Origin: Ephemerocybe angulata
Lineage: Eukaryota > Basidiomycota > Agaricomycetes > Agaricales > Psathyrellaceae
NCBI GenBank assembly: GCA_013368325.1
Contig: JAACJK010000226.1
Span: 124,001-188,000, forward strand
Reading direction: 5' to 3'
Length of the DNA stretch: 64,000 bases
In this document: piece after piece, positions 1-10,051 of the stretch
Numbering within the stretch: the stretch's first letter is position 1
Layout of the letters: the number at the start of each line of letters is the position of its first letter
Made by a program: the position numbers and the translations under genes
The notes under the pieces: generated by a model
The model's input: the letters and a program-made list of their open reading frames with translations, nothing else
What the model was told of the DNA's origin: nothing
Database searches by the model: none

Positions 1-877
1 CCGCAGCCGGGGTTGAGGGAACATGCGGTGTCGATGGTTGCAGCTGGAACGGAGACCGTCGGGAATACGTGCACTATGGCGACGTTTCACATCCTCAATG
101 ATAAGAGGATAAAGGATAAACTCGCTGCGGAATTGGAGGAAGCTTGGCCGGACGTCGAATCGCATATGCCTCTGGAGAAATTGGAGAAGCTGCCTTACTT
201 GGTATGATACTTCCTCTAGCTTTGGATGCGCGAGGGAGGGCTGACATGCAAGTAGACGGCAGTTATACAGGAAGCGCTTCGCCTATCCCATGGAGTCGTG
301 ACCCCCTTGCCTCGAATCGTGACGGCGCCCACTCAAATCGGTGGGGTCCTCGTCCCTGAAAACGTGCTTTCCAACGGCCTTCCTGGGTTTTCACAAAATA
401 TCTAACTGATGCGCATTAGACTGTGGTGGGCATGAGCCACACCTTCGTACATCTCAACACAGATATCTTCCCGAACCCGACGAAGTTCGACCCACAGCGG
501 TGGCTTGAGAAGGACTCCGCCGACCTACTCAACCACGTGGTGCCGTTCTCGAAAGGTCAACGGTCGTGTGTGGGCGTCAAGTGGGTGTACTTCCTCTTAC
601 GTGTGGGTGTAGTTTGTCGACTAATTAACTTGTTTTCGCAGCTTGGCTTGGGCTGAACTCTATCTCATACTCGGGAATCTCTTCAGAAAGGTCAATATGG
701 AATTATTCGATACAAGGTGATTCATCTCGGCCCACCTGGAGCTTTCAGAGCTAATTGTGCGACCCTAGTGAACGCGACCTTAAATACCGGGCGTTGCTCA
801 CCCCTAGGTATCATGGTGATGTTCGGGTCAAGATCGACAAAGTTCGAGGGACGCAGAATCTTAGAGACATTATCTGA
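1..877 (+). CDS. Cytochrome P450, C-terminal part (cut by window edge)
   Basis: Haem-thiolate monooxygenase, 3' end only; the N-terminal half lies outside the window. The reading frame opens at base 1 with the I-helix oxygen-binding segment (AAGTETV), then the K-helix ExxR (EALR), the PERF-like FDPQRW segment, and the haem loop FSKGQRSCVG with the cysteine ligand. Introns read as about 205-268, 370-420, a short one inside the haem-loop region at about 583-641, and one before the last exon; the protein ends at the TGA at 875-877. Exon structure and sequence match the complete P450 at 21608-23450 closely, so the two are recent paralogues. The last exon differs from that paralogue. The substrate cannot be inferred. 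No disruption is visible in the part present, so it may be functional. Confidence 0.88.
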
Positions 878-1024
878 GTCCTTCAACCCCTCAGTACTCA
901 GTACAGCTGTGTCAAAGTATCAAATACCATCGACCCATTACATTTGCCACAAAACCAAGCGGATATACAACAGAAGAAGTCTACTCCTCATCAAGCGGCT
1001 TAACGCCTTCCAAATCCAACTGAA

Positions 1025-1905
1025 AATATTGTATCCTCATCGTCGAAAAGGAACTCCAAACGCACTCTTCACCTCTTGTTCACCTCTGCCGCCGTCTTCA
1101 CCCACCCCAAGTTCAAATACATCGGGATCGCTGCTGGAACTCGGACACCTTGAGAACGACCTTATCCACCTTCTGCCGTGTGCCCTTCCCTTCGACGTTT
1201 AGTTAGAGGGCCGAGATGATCGCCGGGTGCTTGCGATGACCGCCCGAAGAAGTTGGGCGCCTATTCCGCGGCGGCGGTGATGGATGGATACACCCATGCG
1301 CCGCAGCTCGACGGCACCTTTGACGCCTTGGTCGGAGTTAAGGTCTAGGTGGTGTTCAAAGGTTCGTAGTATTAGCTATGATTCCCTTTTAAAGTTTTCG
1401 TACGTGCCCAGTCCAACATACCCAACGATCGTCCCCTTGCCCTTGGCGCCCTCACCAGGCATCTCCTCAGCAATCCAAAAGTTGTGCTCCCCATAATGCT
1501 CATTTATATCCTTCATATCCGTCTCCAGCGCCTCGTTGCAGAAGCCCGTCATGGCGTCGGGAACTTTCCTCCCCATGGCGAGAACAACCGCGAAGGCAGC
1601 CAGGGCTTGGCCAGGGCCGTCGAGATCCCAAATGCCACGCGCGAGGCTCTGTGGGGCTGGGTGTGGCCGTGCAGGGTATTCGAGAAGAGGAGTATTTCCC
1701 GAAGAGAAAGTAGATGTAGCATAGGATGGACCCCCCTCTGAGGGGGATACTTATGATGACGTATATCGGAGGGCGGACTCCAGGCAGGAGTTTTCTGCGA
1801 AACGGTGTCAGGGACGCTCACTTCCCGTGTTGCATTCTACGAACAGCTTTCGAAGTTCCTCTGCGTCATCCTCTCTGTGTCCGATCTCACATCCTTACTC
1901 TGAGT
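1025..1905 (-). pseudogene. Decayed membrane-anchored GNAT acetyltransferase (locus I)
   Basis: Minus-strand remnant of the GNAT family that recurs through the first 28 kb. The first-exon end (EELRKLF...CNTG) lies near 1850-1900. The middle exon is recognisable as ETDMKDINEHYGE and VGYVGLG at about 1400-1550. The acetyl-CoA loop survives as AVELRRMGVS and RRRGIG near 1240-1330. Between them the frame changes at least once in the hydrophobic segment, and the C-terminal exon carries stops and frame changes near 1100-1200. It is closest to the intact copies at 5894-6840 and 18531-19493. It is almost certainly inactive, and its exact ends are uncertain. It lies tail-to-tail with the P450 at the left edge. 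Confidence 0.72.
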
Positions 1906-2032
1906 CTCACACATACCGCAGGATTTTCGTGAACATTGTGTAAACCGATTGAAGAACAAGTTAATCAGGCGTCATGACGAGTCGTGGCCAACAACCTCGA
2001 TTCATTCAATTATACAACAGGAAAACACGACG

Positions 2033-3516
2033 TCAACTCAAGTCCAATGCCTTGAAACCGCAAGAGCACTGCGCTCCCTCTTCCACCCACTGATCCTCTA
2101 GTAGTAAGTAGCGACTAGACGCCCTCCCTTCTGGGTCGATTACAAGGCACTTCCGGAGGAATCTATATGCTGCAAAAGCCTCATCCTTCTTTAGATTTTG
2201 TTTTAGCCGCTGTTCCAGCGATTGGGCTGAGGGATCCTCCTTCGGGAGGGCTTGCACAGTCGCATCTCCCAGCCAAGAACTGGGGATCCAACCTTGCAAA
2301 ACATCTCGAATCTCCCCAAGTCGCTCAGCCGGGGTACCCGTCGAGGTGAGGAGCGGGCTGCCCGTCAGGAGATGGAACACCTGTTGTAGATGAGCAATTG
2401 GTTAGCGAAAACGGGACTAATCTGACTGGGGAGCATGGCATACCAGGCACCCGAGCATCCAAATGTCGGTTGACAGTCCACAGGTAGGATTCCCCAAGAG
2501 GGTCTCTGGCGCAGAACTGTAGTCAAAACCGCTCTCGGGAGTATATGGTGCTCCTTGGGCTGGGCAGCGTTGGCGTTCTCGTCAGGAATGAACTACAGAA
2601 TTGGAGGTACATGCATGCATACCGTGTCCAAATCCTGCAAGAACTAACATCCAACAGTCTACCACCCGGCTCATAGGGTCGTTCCACTTAACCATGTAGT
2701 TAGCAAGTGGCTGAGAGCGCACGACAGGAAGGCCGTCGAAGATCTGCGTCTTGGCTGGAGGATTTTCACTGATGTGCGTCTCCAGGCTGTATCCGTCAAC
2801 TGAGAGTTCGAGGTTCTCCAGCTTGACGCCTGTCGTCCAAAATTCCCGACTCAGATAACCTGGGGGCAAAGTTCTGTAATATTGGCAGACGTACCTGCGT
2901 GCATGACTCGGATCTTCTCATTGTGAAGGTCATCGAGTACCTGGACTATAACCTGGGTCGTAAACTCGACGACATGAACCGGAAGCCCAGCCCGTCGACT
3001 TTTGGCCTCCCGGAGTACGTCGGAGAAAGGCAATCCGTACGGTCTCAAGACAAGGCACACGTGCTCTCCGTGAATGCTAGTCACCCTGAAGCTTTCAGGG
3101 AGGATGTTCTCATCTAAGCTTTCAGGGAAGATGGGAACGGTCGTCGGGTCTGAAAAATCAATCTCTCTCCCAGAAAAGATGGGAACTAATTTGGACTCCA
3201 CCGCTTCGGATGCAGCAGCGGTGAAGATCTGAATTGCCCAATACCACGAATCCTCTCCGTCTTTGTCCCATGCGAGCCATGTGGATGACCTAGGTCCCCA
3301 CCCAAGCTTCCGGACGATGGTGTACCTTCCTCCCCTGAGCGTTTGGTTGATATCGGCAGGGAAGTATCCGAAACCGTCTGCTGCGGAGAGGGAGAGCGGC
3401 TCTTCAGGGAAGGACTCCATGGCACTGTCAATGGGCTGAGATGTGGTGAGCGATAGACCGAGGGCGGAAAGCCAGGATGATAGAGTCGAGAACGCTGTTG
3501 TCGAGAGGGATGCCAT
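2033..3516 (-). CDS. SRPK-like protein kinase relative, probable pseudokinase
   Basis: About four exons encode a kinase-fold protein of the SR-protein-kinase type. Seen in order: an N-terminal leader; a glycine loop (KLGWGPRSSTWLAWD); the beta-3 segment WAIQIF, where the usual ATP-binding lysine is Gln; the catalytic loop, which after splicing a 65-nt intron (2894-2830) reads HAGVKLEN where the family has HTDxKxxN; a probable Mg loop AGFGHG where DFG is expected; then an intact SAPETLLG and DIWMLGCL activation segment and a C-lobe. All three catalytic residues therefore appear replaced while the scaffold is preserved. Alternative splicing at the DFG site (2600-2660) could change that residue; the Lys and HRD changes are firmer. 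The start is the second Met of the open frame (3516); 3537 is also possible. Role unknown. Confidence 0.72.
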
Positions 3517-3540
3517 GCGGATATGAATGTCTAACAATTG

Positions 3541-4290
3541 GGAGGTAGGGGTCTGATATGAGGAATCAAGAGGTCCGTCGCAGTACGGATGCTGGGGATT
3601 CGCCTATGGTAGCCTATGGTCACACCGGTCACAGGCCACGCGACTTGTCAATGAAGAAGTGGAGTCCAATAACTTGAAGTTTCAAGTAGCCAGCGTCAGA
3701 CCTTGGTCAGACCTCAGAAACCCCCCAGCTCGCTACGCTACTCAGCCGGCGCTGCCGGGCACGTCACTCCTGCCGAGGGTGTGACACGGCAATTCCCGGC
3801 ACGCGCGCGCCCCAGTGGGCGCTTAGTAAACCACATGCCTGGGATATTCGGCAATGAGACGATCTTTCAGGCTTCGGGCGGGTCTCGCTTGCTGGACCAG
3901 TCGGAGAGGGACCAGGTGGCTTGTATGCAGCGCCGGGCGGTCAAAGTGCTATGAGGTAGCATAGACAATTTACAAACAAATCTTCTCCATGTTCAAATAT
4001 CGGCGAACGATTCAATCCAAGACACGGTTACAGGAATCGGCGAGCTTGCATTTGTACTTAATTCAAATGCCTGTACGCGTATTCGAAGCATACCTCGGCC
4101 TTCTGACCACACATAAACCCAAGCACGCCCTATTGAGCAGCAAATATGGTGCAAGAATCGAGATAACAGAGCCAAGACGAAGAGAAACCAGGAGAAGTCA
4201 TAAAATCTACGTATTCACGTACTCAGAGTGAACTTCTCCGGCCAGGTTACCATCCGCGCAAAGCACGCCGGTCCCGAAGCTTCTTGCGTG
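3541..4290. other. Intergenic stretch with a short dispersed repeat
   Basis: No supported gene. About 50 bp at 3680-3735 (a TTGAAG...GTCAGACCTCAGAAAC pattern followed by CTCGCTAC) recur near 5685-5735 just beyond the next gene, so the hydrolase gene is bracketed by two diverged copies of the same short repeat. Confidence 0.45.
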
Positions 4291-4295
4291 GCCGG

Positions 4296-4301
4296 TATAA
4301 A
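4296..4301 (+). promoter_or_regulatory. TATA box of the hydrolase gene
   Basis: TATAAA about 55-60 nt upstream of the ATG at 4356, a normal distance for a fungal core promoter with a short leader. Confidence 0.55.
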
Positions 4302-4355
4302 TGGGCCGCCGTGCATCCAGCCAACAATCCCCTAACATCCTCCATCGTCGTACCC

Positions 4356-5650
4356 ATGGTATTCTTACGCCCCCGCATCGCTGCACTCTTCGCGTTTGCA
4401 ACCCTCCTCTTGACCTCTCTCGCATCGCCATCGCCTGCCTCAAGCCCAGCTCTCGCAGGCCCTCTAACTCCCGACTGTGCTAAAGGCTCTCGACACATAG
4501 GAACCCCAACCGGGAGGAACGTCTCCTTTGCGGGGGTACCCACGTATCTTTCAGAGCCCCCATTCCAGCCTTCCAAGAGTAAGCCAGAATCAAGGGCAAC
4601 GAAAGTGATTCTGTTCTTCTCGGATGCCTTTGGTCCGTTTTACATCAACAATCAGCTCGTGCAGGACTATTACGCAGCGCAAGGTAATCTTAATTCTTCG
4701 AAGGTGGTTCCAGAGGCTAACTCACATGGGTCATTCGGCACGAAGGGTATCATGTCCTGGGCCCTGACTACTTCTTTGGGGACGCCATCACCCAACACGT
4801 ATACGAGAACTTCCAATCGTTCGACCCCAACTTCGTCCTCGCCACATGGGTCGCAAAGTCCAGAGCACAAGCTGAAGCTGCGCTCCCCGCTTGGATAGAG
4901 GCCATCCGACAGCGATATGGTAAATATACCCCAGTTCACCTCTCGATAACGTCTCTGATATAATTGCAATGTTTTATCGCTCAGGTGCGGCTGCTAAGAT
5001 CAATGCTGTCGGTATGTATTATTCTTTACCAGCGGCAATTTGGCAGACGCTGAGGTTCGGTGCTTATAGGCTACTGCTTCGGTGCGCCGTACGTATTCGA
5101 GGCTGCGGCGAACGAGCAAGTCCTCGCCGGTGAGTATACATCCAACAATTAATGGCGACATAAACCGACCATTTCCGTTAGGCGCCTTCGCCCATCCATC
5201 GGACGTTACAGTGGACCACTTCACCCAAATAAAGAGTAAGCTTGTCCTCACCTCCATACCCGAACGATTTAACTCAAATCACCGTTTTGTCCCACAGAGC
5301 CACTCTTGCTCTCAACAGCAGGTCCGTCCACCATCATACTTCCAAATTCACTACTTACACCGCTTATAGAGCTAGATACTTCCTTCACAAAACCAAAGCT
5401 CATCCGCGCCACCGACATACTCGCAGCCAACAAAGCGATGTACCACGTCCAGACATTCTCCGGGGTAAGCCACGGCTTCGCGACAAGGGGGAACATGTCG
5501 ATCGAGAATGAAGGTATGTCGGTCGCTCGATGCCTTGCGTTTAAATTGGAATGGATGACTCGGAAGCTGATGTGGCCTCCCTCTTTAGCCTGGGCGAGGA
5601 CTCAATCTGCGAAGAGTGTTATTGAGTGGTTTGATAGGTTTAGCGGGTGA
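4356..5650 (+). CDS. Secreted dienelactone hydrolase-like protein
   Basis: Alpha/beta-hydrolase of the dienelactone hydrolase family, which opens lactone or ester bonds with a Cys-Asp-His triad. The start at 4356 gives a hydrophobic signal sequence (LFAFATLLLTSLA) followed by a Ser/Pro/Ala stretch, so secretion is likely. Several short introns interrupt it. Recognisable blocks are VILFFSDAFG, the oxyanion-side YYAAQG, the nucleophile motif GYCFGAPY (Cys), and HGFATRG carrying the catalytic His. The stop is TGA at 5648-5650. A TATA box lies about 60 nt upstream. Neighbours are the pseudokinase (divergent) and GNAT copy A (convergent). Secreted fungal members are often linked to aromatic breakdown, but the substrate is unknown here. 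Confidence 0.85.
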
Positions 5651-5893
5651 TTGTGTTTCGACTCTAGTTCGGATGTACTTAACTTGAAGTAGCCAGGGTC
5701 AGACCTCAGAAACTCCCAGCTCGCTACTTCTCTGAGACGTACCTGTTCGAAAAAGGATAAGAGCTGACAGCCATGATCAAAGCATGACGAAGCTGCGCAG
5801 CTATCCACAGGCAAAAATAGGCGCCCAGTAGTATTGATCAATACACGACAGTCAGTATCAACCTGGACGACACAGGTTCCCCGTGCACAGCCA

Positions 5894-6840
5894 TTAAGTC
5901 TCCATGTCTAAGCTCAGAGCAAGGTAATGTATCTTCAGAGCTGCTACGAGGACTCCCAGAGGTCTACTGACCACAATCTTCTCTGCCACCCATCCGTATT
6001 TTCTATACAAGGCGATTGCCGGTTGCTGGAAGTCGGATGTGGACAAAACAATCCTTCTGCACCCACCCTCAAGTCTGCCTGACTTTGGCTCGATAAGCGT
6101 TGCGTCCTTGGATTTCGCTTTCGCGCTGGCAATGAGTGCTCGGAGGAGCATACCGGCGATCCCTCGTCGACGATAGTGTGGGGACACGCCCATGCGTCTG
6201 AGTTCGGCCGTGCTTCGCGTTTTGTCCTCCAGCGCAGCCTTCGAGTTCGAGTTGTAATCTAAGAAGCAAGAAGACAGCTCAGCCTCCCGCGCGAACTTGG
6301 CTGGGCGCCAGTAATTATAGCTCACCCAATCCCACATAGCCCACAATGTGACTCCTCGACCCGGGGTGCCGTACTTCCTCCGCGACCCAAAAGTTTCCTT
6401 CGCCGTAGTGTTCGTTAACATCTTTGAGGTCGGTTCTGAATGCTTCTTCACAGAATCCCATCACCGCTTTGCGAATGTATTTTCGGACTAGGATGAAAAG
6501 GGCAATTCCCGCGAAAGAAAGCAGAGCCCCCAGTATCGCGCGTGTGCGCCCGGCTTGCAAGTTTGCGAGAGCAGGGATGAGGAGGTACTGCCCGAGAGCG
6601 AATAAAGAATAACAGATGAGTGAGATGGGGTCCTTCAAGTTGGATTTCAGGATTTCCTGGAATGGAGATCCATCTACAGGAAGATTGCGAAGAGAAGGAG
6701 TTGGGTAAGTATCAAGCCGGAGGATAGCAGTGATACTCACCTCCTGTATTGCACAGCACGAACAGCTTCCTCAACTCCTCCACGTCCCCCTTTCTAAAAT
6801 TCCTCACGATGATGGGGTGTTCGTTTGGGATTTGGACCAT
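5894..6840 (-). CDS. Membrane-anchored GNAT N-acetyltransferase (copy A)
   Basis: Acetyl-CoA-dependent N-acetyltransferase of the GNAT fold with a hydrophobic stretch ahead of the catalytic core, the layout of NAT8-like membrane enzymes. Three exons (6840-6741, 6673-6326, 6258-5894) splice in frame to 270 aa. Exon 1 carries the N-terminal strand (PIIVRNFRKGD), and exon 2 two hydrophobic segments (SLICYSLFALGQYLLIPAL and GALLSFAGIALFILV) then VGYVGLG. Exon 3 has motif A with the acetyl-CoA loop (RRMGVSPHYRRRGIAG) and motif B (ALYRKYGW). The start ATG at 6840 is conserved with copy E. Relative to E there is an in-frame deletion before HIVGYVGLG. It appears functional. The acceptor substrate is unknown. 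Confidence 0.86.
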
Positions 6841-7188
6841 GGTTTCTATGAGCTGGCAAGGCGGGAAGATTAGCGCAATTTAAAGGAGAGAGGCGAAGCT
6901 GCTGCGAGAATTATGAGTAAGGCTTCCTTGAATTTGATTATACGTTTCACGTATGTGTGAGCAACGGGATGTTTGTCAGTCGCTTACATCCTCGCAGATA
7001 TCCGAGAGCCACGTTTCAGCAGCTTTCTATACAGTCGCCTCGTAAGCGCCAGATGGGGAAGCGCCCGCAGCCTGTGCCAGCACACGCTCGGGCGCTTATT
7101 CTCCGAGGCATACGCGGTCGACGGCAACAAGGCTATGTGGGTCAAGTCCTAAACCGAGTACAAAGCGCTGCGTCTCCAGGAAATCCAG

Positions 7189-8091
7189 TCAGAGAGTTCG
7201 TTCCAGGGTGCACAAGTCCAAGTTTCTCATGAACCAATGCAGCCCAATTTTGCCAGTCTCCGCCCATCCCAGCTTCTTGTACAAGCTCCGCGCCGTCCCT
7301 TGGTACGAGGTCGTAGACAGGACTACTTTCTTGAGCCCCCGTTCGCGTGCATGCGAGATGAGCGCGTTGATTAGCTCCATGGCGATACGGCGCCGACGGT
7401 AGTCTTCTGACACAGACATCCTTCGAAGTTCTGACTGCGTTTTGTCCTCTTGCGTCCTTGAATCTGGTAGCGGCAAGGTAAGTGTTAAGAAACCATGGTT
7501 GTCAGAGCTTGAATGGACATGGACTCTGGTTGATAGATACTGACCTAGCCCCACACAACCCATGACCCTCTCCGTTCCATCCCTGCCAGTGACCACCGCA
7601 ACCCAAAAACCACTGACGGCCCCGTCTTCCGTACATGGGCATAGAATTCTGCAATGATCGCCATATCGTGCTTCAGAGAGTATTCACAGTACTCATCGAA
7701 GCTGCCGATGAGCCATCACCTCCAGACGAGGATCCAGGAGACGGACATGCCACAGAGGGCGGCTGCAATAGCACATTGCGTTGTGAAGTTCCGCTGGAAA
7801 TCTTTCCGAGCTAACACAAAGAGTTCAAAGGCGAAGATTGGGTAGGACGGGAGGACGATGCTGCTTCATCATGTCCCGCAAGCCGATTTGGATGGGCGAG
7901 AGCTCTAACTCGGTATGTTAGCTCCTATTACCGAGCGCACAACTGGTAGGTGACAGGCGTACCTCCCCGAAGGAATCCTCCGAAAATCCGGTCCGAACTT
8001 TCTCTGCGTCCTCATTCTCGTAAAATCGTATCTTGAGGGGCTTTCCGGCTTCACGCTGGCGATGCTTGTCAGGCTTGGGCCCGTGGCTCAT
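7189..8091 (-). pseudogene. Frameshifted GNAT acetyltransferase (copy B)
   Basis: Inverse partner of intact copy D (16489-17406), still close in sequence. The start MSHGPKP at 8091 and the catalytic exon (RRMSVSEDYRRRRIAM ... YKKLGW, stop at 7189) are present. Compared with D there is a 1-nt loss near the end of exon 1, a 2-nt loss after MMKQ near 7855 that runs into a stop, and a 13-nt loss in the linker near 7635. The last two roughly restore phase, but a stop lies between them, so no full protein is possible. The arginine-rich acetyl-CoA loop reads RRRRIA, where D has RRRGIA, so the loop Gly is lost as well. A young pseudogene. Confidence 0.85.
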
Positions 8092-8348
8092 AACGATAGC
8101 TGTGGGGAGAACGAGGTGATGGGTTCGGAGGGCGCACCTTCCCCGTATGTTCTTATCATTGGCACCACCCATCCGAGTCACATAAACTGTCGGCACGCTG
8201 CCGAAGGCACCGACTTGAGGTCGAAGAAGCTCCTCATGCAGCTCGATGCTCGGAAAACAAAGAATTCCATTGCGTCACAGCATCACCAGGCCAGCAAGTA
8301 TGTCGAACACAAGGCCCAAAGTTATAGCGCCAAAGGACACAAGTTCTA

Positions 8349-9281
8349 TCACAACGTGAACTGCATCGTGTGCTGATATACACCCCTAACAAAGGGACTT
8401 AACGAAGTCCTCTGCACCTCCTCCCACCCCGACCTCTTATACATCTCTCTCGCGGTCGGCTGGTAGGACGTTGTCGTTAACACGAGTTTGGCTAGACCTT
8501 TCTGTCGGGCGTATGCTGTGAGGGTGGCCATTAGACTGGCTGCGATGCCTTTCCTGCGACACTCCTGCGAGACCGTCAGCCTTCGCACTTCTGAGATCTT
8601 CTTGTCGGATTGCGTGCGCGAGTCTGAATGAGGGATATATAGAGAATTAGTAGGTAAGGTTGGCTGGTTAGCGAGGGATGAACAGTGAGAACGTACCCAG
8701 ACCAACGCAGCCCACGATCTTCCCCTCCCCCTCACTCCCAATAGCTTCAGCAACCCAAAACGCACTCACGCCCCCATCATCGTCCTCATCCTTCCCAGCC
8801 TCCCCCTTGTCGAATGCGTAATACTTCCCCACATCCTTCAAATCATCCTCCAAGCTCTCTCTACAGTAAGCCCAGAACGAGCTCCGCAAATGCCACCTCC
8901 AATACCCAACCCACACAGCGGACGCAGCGCAGGACAGAGCACCCCACCACACCTGCTCTCGCGAGGGTCTGGAAAGCAATTTGTATATCCCATAGACGAA
9001 GGCAAGGTACGCGATAGCCTGGATAGGCTGCGTGCGGAGGTCTCGGATGCCCTCTTCAGTGGCAGATCCATCTTCAAGGACGAGGTTAGCTTCAGTTTGA
9101 TCATGTATGGAGCGCACGACCTACCGCCGACACAGTATCCCCTCCAGAACAACTCGCGAACCTGCTCTGCGTCTCCATCCACATAAGGGCGAATACGAAT
9201 GCCCTCTAGACTGCGTTTCGGCGTTTTCTTCAAGTTCGAGTCCCCATTTCCAGCTCGGCGCCTCGGGGTATTGGTAGACAT
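8349..9281 (-). CDS. Membrane-anchored GNAT N-acetyltransferase (copy C)
   Basis: Diverged member of the local GNAT family, 268 aa from three exons (9281-9125, 9071-8697, 8623-8349) that splice in frame at the same positions as the other copies. The N-terminus is longer and basic (MSTNTPRRRAG), then the first GNAT strand (IRIRPYVDGD), two hydrophobic segments in exon 2 (AIAYLAFVYGIYKLL; ALSCAASAVWVGYW), an acidic insert (KDEDDDGG), VGCVGLG, and in exon 3 the acetyl-CoA loop VSQECRRKGIAA with MYKRSGW. The acceptor before exon 2 is AAG, unlike TAG/CAG elsewhere. It is not part of the 5.66-8.26 kb duplicated block and is clearly older. Function beyond acetyl transfer is unknown. Confidence 0.85.
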
Positions 9282-9639
9282 GGCGGGACGCGGTTCAATG
9301 AATCCAAGGTAAGAGGCAATTCGGAATTCGGCCCAGCTCAAGCCCCACTGCAGCCCCGTGCGTTGGCAGAAGCACAGGAAGTCATGTTTGCGTACATGTC
9401 GCAGTAGTAGAGATCAAGTTTTCGAAATTCGAAGCCATAACACGAGATGATGGTGGTTCGGGATCAGGCTGCCCAACTGGCATTCGCGTCGATCGCTCCG
9501 CCCTTAGTCTCCCGTAGCCAGACCGCCCTCGTTGTTTCGACCTTCGAACCCAAGTGCCCTGTAATGTTTCAAAACAGTAACGCAACTCTATAATTGATTC
9601 TAGTACAAAGTGTTACACCATACTCATACAGGACCTTCC

Positions 9640-10051
9640 TATTAGTATACCCAGCATTCAGCATGACTATCCAAATTTAACCCATGAAATCCAACACCTC
9701 TACAAAACCCTCGTCGTTCGTAAAGAACCGTCATAAAAGCAGCGTGAAGACAACAGACAGACAGACAGACAGACGAGAGCACGAACGATGATCTCATGAT
9801 GAAGTTGAAGTTGAAAGAAACGCAGAGAAATGCAGAGAGTACAGGGTGGAATGAAGTTTGAACGAGTGAGTGGACGTGAAATGCGCATGAAAAGCGTGTG
9901 TGTAGGTGGTATGATGCAGGAGTAGTAGTGGTAGTAGCAGTCGTAAAAACAACACTATCCGATAGTGGTGTGTAACAAAGGAAAAAAGGAAAGATGCAAG
10001 TCGCCTGTCGTCTAGTAGCCGACCGACGTGTGCATAGATAGGCAGGGAAAA
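9640..10051. other. Noncoding 3' flank of eIF2A with (GACA)n microsatellite
   Basis: No gene seen. A (GACA)n tract lies at about 9753-9774. A similar tract occurs near 57024-57046 in the retroelement region. Confidence 0.5.

Larger units (their letters stand above)
5660..8260. repeat. Inverted duplication, arm 1 (GNAT A + B)
   Basis: This block, read on the minus strand, matches 16310-19640 on the plus strand: GNAT A with E, GNAT B with D, the intergenic sequence between them, and flanks (e.g. the 3' flank with TTGATCAATA near 5830, also near 19545, and the 5' flank near 8200-8260, also at 16310-16480). The arms enclose about 8 kb holding GNAT C, eIF2A and a hypothetical gene. A further diverged copy of the 3' flank lies near 28370-28450. 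Confidence 0.75.

Noticed and set aside
717..1202. 161-codon plus-strand ORF after the P450
   Set aside because: Overlaps the last P450 intron/exon and the antisense of GNAT relic I; no independent support.
2167..2349. Small plus-strand ORFs across the kinase gene
   Set aside because: Shadows of the minus-strand exons.
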